From contig NZ_PVMZ01000012.1 in the NCBI RefSeq assembly GCF_003001815.1, positions 1 to 64,000 of the forward strand: a stretch of 64,000 bases of DNA, in the 5' to 3' direction. The translations under genes were made by a program, and so were the position numbers. Below the pieces are notes generated by a model. It saw only the letters and a program-made list of their open reading frames with translations, searched no databases and was not told where the DNA came from. The number at the start of each line of letters is the position of its first letter. Position 1 is the first letter of the stretch. Shown in pieces: positions 19,220-27,243 of this stretch. This DNA is from Actinoplanes italicus (GTDB taxonomy: Bacteria; Actinomycetota; Actinomycetes; Mycobacteriales; Micromonosporaceae).

Positions 19220-21265
19220 TCAGGGCTGGAGGTGGGTCTGCAGCCAGGCCAGGGTCTCGGTCAGGAACTCGGCCCGGGCGGCCCGGTGCAGCAGCTCGTG
19301 GCCTTCGCCGGGGAACAACAGGTAGCGGTGCGGATGGCCACGGGCCGCCAGGGCGTCGGCGACCTGGGTGGCCTCGATCACCGGTACGTTGCTGTCGTTG
19401 GCGCCGTGCACGATCAGCAGCGGCGCCCGCAGCCGGTCGATCCGGTGGATCGGTGACAGATCGCGCAGCAGGTCGGCGTCGTGGACCGGGTGGCCGTACT
19501 TGCTGACGGCGGCCGCGGCGATCCACGGCTCGGTGTGCTCGTAGAAGGTGGCGAAGTTCGACATGCCGCAGATGTCCACGCCCACCTCGAACAGCTCGGG
19601 GAACCTGGTCAGCACGGCCAGCGTGAGATAGCCGCCGTAGGAGCGGCCCATCACGCCGACGCGCCCGGCGACCCCGCTGTCCCGCAGGTGGTGCACGCAG
19701 CTGCGGACGTCCTCGATCGCGCCGTACCGCAGACCGATGTTGTCGGCGTCGACGAACGAGCGCCCGAAACCGGACGAACCCCGCACGTTGGCGGCGAACA
19801 CGGCGATGCCACGGTCGGCGAGCGACTGGAAGAGCGGCCCGTGTCCGGGGCGTTCCTGCGCCTCGGGACCGCCGTGCAGCCAGATCACGGTCGGGTGCGG
19901 GCCGGGCGTGCGCGGCGTGAACAGCCACCCGGTGAGGGTGAGCCCGTCGTGCGCCGGGAAGACCCGCAGCTCGGGGCGGATCGCGGTGGGCGCGGCGGGT
20001 GCGGCGGAGACCGCCTCGACCTCTCCGGAGTCGCGCTGCCACACCCAGACGCCGTTCGGCTGTCCCGGCCCCTCGGCGGTGAACCCGAGCGTCCTGCCGT
20101 TGTGGCTCCAGGTCAGTTCACCGGCCACGGGGCCGGGCAGCGGGATCCGGCGGGGGACGCGATCGCCGTCGTGGTCCAGGTCGATCAGCGCGACCTCCGA
20201 CTCGCCTCCCCGGACGTTCCACAACACCGCGGCGGTACGCCCATCGGCCGCCACCTCGAAGTCCTCGACCTCGGCGGCGTCCGCGGCCGAGACGGGCGAG
20301 CCGGCCGAGATGGGCGAGCCGGCGGAGACGGCCGAGATGGGCGAGCCGGCGGAGACGGCCGAGATGGGCGAGCCGGCTGAGACGGCCGAGATGGGCGAGC
20401 CGGCCGAGCCGGCCGAGACGGGGGAGACGGGCGAGCCGGCCGAGACGGGGGAGACGGGCGAGCCGGCGGAGATGGAGGAGCCGGCCGACGGCACCGAGAC
20501 GACCGAGGCGGGCGATCCGGCCGACAGCACCGAGACGAGTGAGCCGGCCGAGACGGGGGATTGGGCCAGGATCTCGACGGCGTCCCCGGCGATGCGCAGC
20601 AGGGCCGGGAACTCGCCGTCCTGGCTGAGCGCGTACACGCATCCCCCGCCGGGGCTGAAGACGGCCCGCTCCCCCCGGGTGACCGGCTTCTCCACGCCGC
20701 CGGCTAGATCACGCAGCACGATGTGGCGGGCGCCGCGTGGCCCGTACCGCAGAAGCGCGAAGCGCCCCGCCGGATCGACGTCGAGAAGCGAGACCAGATC
20801 GCCCTCGGTGACCACCGTCCTGACGCCGGTGACGACGTCGATCAGGACGGCCGACGTCAGATTCTCGGTGACCGCCAGGATCGGCCGCCCGGGCAGCCAC
20901 CGGATGTTGTCGGCGGTGTCCGTGCCGAAACCGGCGACCTGGTGCAGGTCGGAGCCGTCCGGCCGGACCAGCCACACCTCGTTGCGGGGCGCTCCGCCGG
21001 GCGTGATCTGGCAGGCCAGCCACCCGCCGCCGGAGGACCACCGCACCGTCGACACCGGTTCGGGCCCGGTGCCGACGCGGAAGGCCATCTCGCTGCCGAC
21101 CGGTTGCACCCAGACGGCGGGTACGCCGCCGCGGTCGGAGACGTACGCCATGTGCCGCCCGTCGGGGGAGAGCGCCGGCGACCAGTTGCCGGCGATCTCC
21201 GACTCGAGGGCGTGCCACCCGGCCGGCAGCACGGTCACGTCTACGCGATGGAGCTGGCCTTCCAC
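19220..21265 (-). CDS. S9-family (prolyl oligopeptidase-type) peptidase with internal Ser/Ala/Gly repeat
   Basis: The 681-residue protein has an N-terminal beta-propeller-like part (residues about 20-410, with SPDGRHMAYVSDR and WSHNGRTLGF blade motifs). A C-terminal alpha/beta-hydrolase domain follows: HGGP oxyanion region, nucleophile in GRSYGGY, Asp in HGANDSNVP and His in GEGHEL. Residues about 235-325 are a low-complexity SAGSPIS repeat inserted between blades. GTG at 21265 follows AGGAGG. It is the last gene of a three-gene operon with the amidotransferase (15-base gap). In the comparable osmolyte locus of proteobacteria a peptidase also accompanies the synthetic genes, so it may hydrolyse the peptide product. 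Confidence 0.88.
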   Translation of the reverse strand: MEGQLHRVDVTVLPAGWHALESEIAGNWSPALSPDGRHMAYVSDRGGVPAVWVQPVGSEMAFRVGTGPEPVSTVRWSSGGGWLACQITPGGAPRNEVWLVRPDGSDLHQVAGFGTDTADNIRWLPGRPILAVTENLTSAVLIDVVTGVRTVVTEGDLVSLLDVDPAGRFALLRYGPRGARHIVLRDLAGGVEKPVTRGERAVFSPGGGCVYALSQDGEFPALLRIAGDAVEILAQSPVSAGSLVSVLSAGSPASVVSVPSAGSSISAGSPVSPVSAGSPVSPVSAGSAGSPISAVSAGSPISAVSAGSPISAVSAGSPISAGSPVSAADAAEVEDFEVAADGRTAAVLWNVRGGESEVALIDLDHDGDRVPRRIPLPGPVAGELTWSHNGRTLGFTAEGPGQPNGVWVWQRDSGEVEAVSAAPAAPTAIRPELRVFPAHDGLTLTGWLFTPRTPGPHPTVIWLHGGPEAQERPGHGPLFQSLADRGIAVFAANVRGSSGFGRSFVDADNIGLRYGAIEDVRSCVHHLRDSGVAGRVGVMGRSYGGYLTLAVLTRFPELFEVGVDICGMSNFATFYEHTEPWIAAAAVSKYGHPVHDADLLRDLSPIHRIDRLRAPLLIVHGANDSNVPVIEATQVADALAARGHPHRYLLFPGEGHELLHRAARAEFLTETLAWLQTHLQP
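20289..20560 (-). repeat. In-frame minisatellite inside the S9 peptidase gene
   Basis: Multiples of a GAGCCGGC-containing unit (27-bp version GAGATGGGCGAGCCGGCGGA..., plus shorter variants) run through codons about 235-325 and encode SAGSPISAV-type repeats. Unit lengths stay multiples of three. Array length probably varies between strains without breaking the frame. Confidence 0.8.
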
Positions 21266-21280
21266 CGGCGATCCTCCTGT

Positions 21281-23047
21281 CTACAACTGCTGCAACCACA
21301 TCTCCAGCAGCGCGAGCTGCCACAACTGGTTCGCACCGAGCGTGGTGCGCGGGGTGTTCGGGTCGGCGAGGAGGGCGTCGACGTACTCCGGCCGGAACAG
21401 GGCCCGCTCCCGGGCGGCCTGCGCCCGCAGAGTTTCGCGGACCAGGTCGAGCACCGGTCCCTCCAGGTGCCGGATGCCGGGCACCGGGAAGTAGCCCTTC
21501 GGCCGGTCGATGATCTCGTCGGGGACGAGACCGCGGGCCGCGTCCTTGAGCACCCCCTTGCCGTCGCGGGCCAGCTTCAGTTCGGGCGGGCAGGCCGCCG
21601 CGATCTCCACCAGCTCGTGATCCAGGAACGGTACGCGCGCCTCCAGCCCGAACGCCATAGTCATGTTGTCGACCCGTTTGACCGGGTCGTCGACGAGCAT
21701 CACCTGCGAGTCGAGACGCAGCGCGGCGTCGACGGCGGTGGTCGCACCGGGCCGGGCGAAGCTCGCCTCGACGAACTCGCGGCTGACATCGGCGTCGACC
21801 AGCCACTGCGGGTTGAGCTGCCGGGCGAGGTCACCGTGCGGCCGGTCGAAGAACTCCTTCGCGTACGCCTCGGCGGCCCGCTCGCGGGGAACGCCGGCGA
21901 GGGGTGGGTACCAGCTGTAGCCCGCGAAGATCTCGTCCGCGCCCTGCCCTGACTGTACGACCTTGACATGCTTCGCGACGTCTTCGCTGAGCAGGTTGAA
22001 CGCGATGCAGTCGTGACTCACCATCGGCTCGCTCATCGCCGCCACGGTGCGCTGCACCGCCGGCAGGAACCGGTCCTGACCGATCCTGATCTGGTGGTGC
22101 TCGGTGCCGAACTTCCTGGCGACGATGTCGGAGTATGCGAACTCGTCCCCGCTCTCCCCACCGCCCGACTCGAACCCGATGCTGAACGTGGTGATACCCC
22201 GCTGCCCCTGCTCGGCCAGCAGCGCCACGATGAAACTCGAGTCCAGCCCGCCGGAGAGCAGCACCCCGACCGGCACGTCGGCGACCATCCGCCGTTCCAC
22301 CGCCTGGCGCAGTTTGTCGCGTACCGCCTCGGTCCATTCCTGTTCTGTCGCCGCCACCGGCCGGGTGAACGCCGCCTCCCAGTAGACCCGCTCGCTCGAC
22401 GTCCCGTCGGCGCGGATCACCCGCACGGTCGCGGGCGGCAGTTTCCGCACCCCGGCCAGGATCGTCCGCGGGGCCGGCACCACCGAGTGGAACGTCATGT
22501 AGTGGTGCAGCGCCACCGTGTCGATGCTGGTGTCGACACCGCCGGCCGCGAGCAGGGCGGGCAGCGTCGAGGCGAACCGCACGCGCCCCGGCGACTCGGC
22601 CAGGTACATCGGCTTGATCCCGAGCCGGTCCCGGGCCAGCGTGACGGTTCCGAACTCGTGCTCGGCGATCGCGAAGGCGAACATCCCGAGGAACCGGGTC
22701 ACGCAGTCCGCGCCCCACCGGTGGTACGCCTTGAGGATCACCTCGGTGTCCGACGACGAGAAGAACGTGTAGCCGTGCCCGGTGAGCTCCTCGCGCAGCT
22801 CGCGGTAGTTGTAGACACAGCCGTTGAAAACCACGGTGAGTCCGAGCTTCTCATCGGTCATCGGCTGCGCGCCGGCCTCCGACAGGTCGATGATCTTCAG
22901 CCGGCGGTGGCCGAAAGCGATCCGGCCGCCGTCCCACAGACCGTCGCCGTCCGGGCCGCGCGACTCCATGCCGGGCAGCATCCGCCGGACCGCCTCGGTG
23001 TCCGCCCTCCGGTCGCCGTAACAGATCTCGCCGGCGATCCCGCACAT
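21281..23047 (-). CDS. Asparagine-synthase-type amidotransferase (NAGGN amidotransferase-like)
   Basis: The 588-residue enzyme starts MCGIAGE, giving the Cys2 glutaminase nucleophile. It has the class II glutaminase blocks (SRGPDGDG, GHRRLKIIDLS, FNGCVYNYRELR) and the synthetase PP-loop SGGLDSS at 265-271. Segments such as RLKIIDLSEAGAQPM and HSVVPAPRTILAGVRKLPP are much closer to the N-acetylglutaminylglutamine amidotransferase of proteobacterial osmoadaptation than to ordinary AsnB. It probably amidates the terminal carboxylate of a small peptide. A strong site (GGGAGG) precedes the ATG; gaps to its operon partners are 16 and 15 bases. Confidence 0.88.
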   Translation of the reverse strand: MCGIAGEICYGDRRADTEAVRRMLPGMESRGPDGDGLWDGGRIAFGHRRLKIIDLSEAGAQPMTDEKLGLTVVFNGCVYNYRELREELTGHGYTFFSSSDTEVILKAYHRWGADCVTRFLGMFAFAIAEHEFGTVTLARDRLGIKPMYLAESPGRVRFASTLPALLAAGGVDTSIDTVALHHYMTFHSVVPAPRTILAGVRKLPPATVRVIRADGTSSERVYWEAAFTRPVAATEQEWTEAVRDKLRQAVERRMVADVPVGVLLSGGLDSSFIVALLAEQGQRGITTFSIGFESGGGESGDEFAYSDIVARKFGTEHHQIRIGQDRFLPAVQRTVAAMSEPMVSHDCIAFNLLSEDVAKHVKVVQSGQGADEIFAGYSWYPPLAGVPRERAAEAYAKEFFDRPHGDLARQLNPQWLVDADVSREFVEASFARPGATTAVDAALRLDSQVMLVDDPVKRVDNMTMAFGLEARVPFLDHELVEIAAACPPELKLARDGKGVLKDAARGLVPDEIIDRPKGYFPVPGIRHLEGPVLDLVRETLRAQAARERALFRPEYVDALLADPNTPRTTLGANQLWQLALLEMWLQQL

Positions 23048-23063
23048 AAGAAATCCTCCCTAA

Positions 23064-25640
23064 TCAGCCCAGCAACCAGGTGTCCTTCGATCCGCCGCCC
23101 CGTGACGAGTTGACGATCATGCTTCCGGCGGGTGCCACCCGGGTCAGCGCGGCCGGGGCGACCACCGACTCGGTGCCGGTGAACACGAACGCGCGCAGGT
23201 CCACGTGCCGCGGGGCGAGCCGATGCCCGTCGAAGACCGGATGGGTCGACAGATTCACCACCTCCTGGGCCACCCATCGGTGCGGGGCGGCCTTGATCTG
23301 GCGGCGCAGCGCGTCCAGGTCCTCGGCGGTCGCGTGCGGGCCGATCACGATCCGGTCCCCGCCGTAGCCGTCGACCGGCTTGCAGACCAACTCGTCGAGG
23401 CGGCCCAGCACCTCGGTCCTCTGCTCCGCGATGCCGCACAGATAGGTGGGCACGTCGGCGATCAGCGGCTTCTCGTTCAGGTAGTACTCGATGAGCGCGG
23501 GCACGTAGGCGTACACCGCCTTGTCGTCGGCGATGCCGTTGCCGAGCGCGTTGGCCAGCACCACGCTGTCGGAGTGCAGCGCCGACACCAGGCTCGGGCC
23601 GAGCGGCATGCCGTCCGCGCCGGGGGAGTGCACCAGACTGTCCTCACCCATCCGCAGGTAGATGACGTCGACCGGGTGCCGGTGACCGTTGCGCAGGCGC
23701 CACACCCGGCCCTCGTCGACGAACAGTTCGGTGCTGCGCACCACCGGCACGTCCATCGCCTCGGCGAGCATCTTGTGCTCGAACCAGGCCGAGTCGTCCG
23801 GCCCCTGACTGAGAACGACCAGCGCCGGGTCGTCCCCGGCCGCCGGACCGGCCGCCTCCAGCAGCGCCCGCTTCAGCAGCTTCGGCGTCTCCTCGACGGA
23901 GATCAGCGCGGCGGGGCGCGGCAGCTCGGGCAGCACGCTCCAGGTGAGCCGGCGGTTCTGCATGGCGTAGGCGATCCCGGACGGCACCCGCAGGTTGTCC
24001 TCCAGCACACACCACTTGCCGGCGTCGTCCCGGACCAGATCAACACCGGCCACCTGGGTACGCACAGCGGGCCGCCCGATCAGCGCACCACTGGCACGCA
24101 GCTCCGGGGAGCCGTTGATCACCCATTCCGGGACGATCCCGTCGGCCACCACCTGCCGCTCGCCGTAGACGTCGTTCAGGAACGCGTTCAGCGCCCGCAC
24201 CCGCTGGATCAGGCCCTTCTGGATCCCGGCCCAGTCGTCGGCCGGGACGATCCGCGGCACCAGATCGAACGGGAACAACCTGGTCGCGGCCTCCCCGGCG
24301 ACGCTGAACGTGATGCCGCGGGCCCGCTGCTCGTCGTCGCGGTGATCCTCACGCTGCCGCAGGCCGGTCGCGCCGAGCGAGGTCAGGACCGGCAGGATCC
24401 CCGCGTACGCCGGGGCGACCCGCCCGCTCGGGAAGGCCTCGTCACCGTCGGCCACGTACGCCTCGATCAGCGCCGGCGCCGGAGAACCGGCCGGACCCGC
24501 CTCGGTGACACCGCCGCGGGTGTCGGCCACCAGCATGTCCACCACGTCGGAGAGCCGGCCGCGCCGGGCCAGTGCCCGCCGCTGCCGCGCCGCCGAACTG
24601 CCCCGGCTCAGCGCCCGCAGGGTCAGGTCGAACACCTGGTCCCAGTCACCGAGCTCCTCCAGCTGCGGCCGCAGCTCGCCGACCAGGCGCTCGACCGCAA
24701 CGGCGGCCGGCACCGGGACCGGCGAACGGGGCAGGTCGAGCAGGTCGCCCTCCAGTCCCGAGCGGGCGGCCCGCCACATGGCGGCGCGGTGCAGCGGCGG
24801 CCGCGGCGTGGGAAGTGGCAGACCGGCCCGGTACTCACCCTGTGCGCGCAGCACGAGAGCACGGAAGATCCCGGCCAGCAGGACGACCGTCTCGATGTCC
24901 GGACTCGCGTCGGTGACCCGCAGCTCCACGGTCGGGACGTGCGCCGACGGCCGGACGTCGAAGTAGACCATCTTCGGGTCGCTGATCGTCCCGGACGCGA
25001 TCAGGTCGCTGACCAGGTCCTCGTGCTCCTGTGCGGAGTGCAGCCGGCCGCTGTCGCCGGCGGTCGGCCAGCGCATCCACACCAGCGAGCGGACACTCGC
25101 GTACCCGGAGTCCTCACCCAGCCAGTAGGGCGAGCTGGTCGAGAGGGCGAGCAACACCGGGAGCACCGGGCTGACCCGCTGGGCGACCGAGACCGCCTCG
25201 TCACGGTCCGGCACCCCGACGTGCACCTGCGTGCCGCAGATCAGCTGCTCCCGTACGAGCATCTGGTATTCGTGAAGCATCCGCTGGTAGCGCGAGGTCG
25301 GCGTGACCGGGAGCGCGTCCAGGTCGACGAGCGGCACGGTTCCCGCCGCGACCAGCCCCAGCCCGAGGGACTCGGCCACCCCGACAGCCTCGCGGCGCCG
25401 CCCGGCGACACCGGTCCGCAGGTCGTCCAGCGATGCGCTGACCGGCGTGTTCGTCTCCACGACCGATCGGTGCAGCTCGGCGGAGAAGTGCGTGGCGTCC
25501 AGCCGGTCCAGGATCTCGGGAGCCCGCGGTACGAGCTCGCGCGTACCCAGATCGACGACGTGCAGCTCTTCCTCCACGCCGAGCGTCAGGGCGGCCGGGC
25601 CGGAGGTCCGGTGCTGTTCAGCCTGCAGTGAATCCGTCAT
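23064..25640 (-). CDS. YbdK-type carboxylate-amine ligase fused to circularly permuted ATP-grasp
   Basis: The 858-residue fusion has an N-terminal GCS2/YbdK domain (residues about 18-390; LGVEEELHVVDLGT, CGTQVHVGVPDRDEA, YFDVRPSAHVPTVELRVTDA), a family that ligates Glu to an amine. The C-terminal circularly permuted type 2 ATP-grasp domain occupies residues about 430-858 (FPFDLVPRIVPADDW, WCVLEDNLRVPSGIAY, CKPVDGYGGDRIVIGP). Two peptide-bond-forming ligases in one chain suggest sequential assembly of a small gamma- or alpha-linked peptide. ATG at 25640 has AAGGGG at about seven bases. It heads the operon with the amidotransferase and S9 peptidase, taking the place the GNAT/ATP-grasp synthetase has in the known osmolyte locus. 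Confidence 0.88.
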   Translation of the reverse strand: MTDSLQAEQHRTSGPAALTLGVEEELHVVDLGTRELVPRAPEILDRLDATHFSAELHRSVVETNTPVSASLDDLRTGVAGRRREAVGVAESLGLGLVAAGTVPLVDLDALPVTPTSRYQRMLHEYQMLVREQLICGTQVHVGVPDRDEAVSVAQRVSPVLPVLLALSTSSPYWLGEDSGYASVRSLVWMRWPTAGDSGRLHSAQEHEDLVSDLIASGTISDPKMVYFDVRPSAHVPTVELRVTDASPDIETVVLLAGIFRALVLRAQGEYRAGLPLPTPRPPLHRAAMWRAARSGLEGDLLDLPRSPVPVPAAVAVERLVGELRPQLEELGDWDQVFDLTLRALSRGSSAARQRRALARRGRLSDVVDMLVADTRGGVTEAGPAGSPAPALIEAYVADGDEAFPSGRVAPAYAGILPVLTSLGATGLRQREDHRDDEQRARGITFSVAGEAATRLFPFDLVPRIVPADDWAGIQKGLIQRVRALNAFLNDVYGERQVVADGIVPEWVINGSPELRASGALIGRPAVRTQVAGVDLVRDDAGKWCVLEDNLRVPSGIAYAMQNRRLTWSVLPELPRPAALISVEETPKLLKRALLEAAGPAAGDDPALVVLSQGPDDSAWFEHKMLAEAMDVPVVRSTELFVDEGRVWRLRNGHRHPVDVIYLRMGEDSLVHSPGADGMPLGPSLVSALHSDSVVLANALGNGIADDKAVYAYVPALIEYYLNEKPLIADVPTYLCGIAEQRTEVLGRLDELVCKPVDGYGGDRIVIGPHATAEDLDALRRQIKAAPHRWVAQEVVNLSTHPVFDGHRLAPRHVDLRAFVFTGTESVVAPAALTRVAPAGSMIVNSSRGGGSKDTWLLG

Positions 25641-25831
25641 GGACCGCCCCTTGCCTTCGTCATCTCTCTGCCGTATCCGTCGGAGCTTTCCCACCGGATG
25701 TGGCGAATCCGTGACGTGCCCATTTCGTGCCACCGTCAAGCATGACGATCACGACACAGGCGACCGGCCGGTCAGACTGCTCCAGCTCACCGGTACTCTC
25801 CCGGTGACGCCCGACACCCGGAGGTCAGGAA

Positions 25832-26902
25832 ATGAGCAGCGTTGTCGTCATCACCGGATCCGCCGGTCTGATCGGCTCGGAGGCGGTCCGGCACTTCGCC
25901 GGCCTGGGCATGGACGTGGTCGGGGTCGACAACGACATGCGCGGGTACTTCTTCGGCGCCGACGGTTCCACCCAGTGGAACCTGCAGCGGCTCGTCAAGG
26001 AGGTCGGTGACCGCTACATGCACCACAGCGTCGACATCCGGGACCGTGACGGCCTCGACCGGCTCTTCACCGAACTCGGCTCCAACATCGGCCTGGTGAT
26101 CCACGCTGCCGCGCAGCCGAGCCACGACTGGGCCGCCCGCGAGCCCTTCACCGACTTCGACGTCAACGCGGTCGGCACGATCAACATGCTCGAGGCCACG
26201 CGACGGCACGCCAAGGACGCGCCGTTCATCTTCACTTCGACCAACAAGGTGTACGGCGACACGCCGAACTCACTGCCGCTGGTCGAGCTGGAGACGCGGT
26301 GGGAGCTGCCCGAGGACCACCAGTGGTACGGCGGCATCGACGAGACCATGTCGATCGACAACAGCATGCACTCGGTCTTCGGCGCCTCCAAGGTGGCCGC
26401 CGACATCATGGTGCAGGAGTACGGCCGCTACTTCGACATGCCCACGGCGGTGTTCCGCGGTGGCACGCTGACCGGTCCCGGTCACTCGGCGGCGGAGCTG
26501 CACGGCTTCCTGGCGTACGTGATGCGCTGTGTCATGGAGCAGCGGACCTACAAGATCTTCGGCTACAAGGGCAAGATGGTCCGCGACGCCATCCACTCGT
26601 ACGACCTGATCACCGCGTTCGAGGCGTTCCACAAGGCCCCGCGCGTCGCCGAGATCTACAACATGGGCGGCGGCCGGTTCTCCAACTGCTCGCACATCGA
26701 GGCGTTCAAGATCGCGTCGGAGATCACCGGGCTCGAGGCGCAGACCGAGTACGTCGACCAGAACCGGATGGGCGACCACCAGTGGTGGATCAGCGGCACC
26801 GGCCGGTTCGAGCAGCACTACCCGGACTGGAAGCTGACCTACGACGTGCCGGCCATCCTGCGCGAGATCTACGAGGCCAACCAGGAGGTCTGGAAGGCCT
26901 GA
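25832..26902 (+). CDS. NAD-dependent SDR epimerase (CDP-paratose/tyvelose epimerase-like)
   Basis: The 356-residue extended SDR has the nucleotide-binding GSAGLIGS motif (residues 9-16), IHAAAQPSHDW, and STNKVYGD with the catalytic Ser/Thr region. In the YxxxK motif Tyr is replaced by Phe (SVFGASKVAAD). RGGTLTGPGH and the insert FGYKGKMVRDAIHSYDL resemble CDP-paratose 2-epimerase relatives, where catalysis passes through a keto intermediate. The sugar nucleotide is unknown. GGAGG with further A/G-rich spacing precedes the ATG. It is alone, divergent from the peptide operon. Confidence 0.85.
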   Translation: MSSVVVITGSAGLIGSEAVRHFAGLGMDVVGVDNDMRGYFFGADGSTQWNLQRLVKEVGDRYMHHSVDIRDRDGLDRLFTELGSNIGLVIHAAAQPSHDWAAREPFTDFDVNAVGTINMLEATRRHAKDAPFIFTSTNKVYGDTPNSLPLVELETRWELPEDHQWYGGIDETMSIDNSMHSVFGASKVAADIMVQEYGRYFDMPTAVFRGGTLTGPGHSAAELHGFLAYVMRCVMEQRTYKIFGYKGKMVRDAIHSYDLITAFEAFHKAPRVAEIYNMGGGRFSNCSHIEAFKIASEITGLEAQTEYVDQNRMGDHQWWISGTGRFEQHYPDWKLTYDVPAILREIYEANQEVWKA

Positions 26903-27017
26903 CCGGCTGTGGCCCCCGGACCGATGGATTCGCTGCCATGCGCAGCGCGTCGGGATGGGTGACCCGCCGCCTCCGCCTCCTCCGAGCCCGCCCAGCCGTC
27001 CGACCCGCAGCACCCGC

Positions 27018-27155
27018 CGGGTGCTGCGGGTCGCCCATCGGGAGGGCATCGCCCACCGTGACGTCGAACCCGCCGACGTCCTCCTCGAGGAGGAGCGGGT
27101 GGTGCTGACCGATTTCGGCATCGCCGCGATCGACACGCCACCGAGGCGGCGGTGA
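27018..27155 (+). pseudogene. Relic of a Ser/Thr protein kinase catalytic loop
   Basis: A frame here reads VAHREGIAHRDVEPADVLL followed by a few residues and VVLTDFGIAAID, clearly matching the catalytic loop (HRDVKPANVLL) and DFG segment of PknB-type kinases. The conserved Lys after HRD is Glu, nothing upstream encodes the N-lobe, and a stop comes a few codons after DFG. It is a decayed fragment in the 341-base gap between the epimerase and the SulP gene; the rest of that gap shows nothing else recognisable. Confidence 0.7.
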
Positions 27156-27201
27156 GACACGGCTGGGGTTCGGGTTGCTGTGTCTTTTCTGTAAGGAGTC
27201 G

Positions 27202-27209
27202 TTACGTAA
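27202..27209. promoter_or_regulatory. TTACGTAA palindrome in SulP promoter region
   Basis: An A+T-rich island (about 27185-27245) precedes the transporter gene and contains the perfect 8-bp palindrome TTACGTAA, 34 bases before the ATG. It may be an operator or promoter element; no known regulator is matched with certainty. Confidence 0.35.
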
Positions 27210-27243
27210 TCACCCGTTAACCAAAATTGGGTACATTGCCGAA

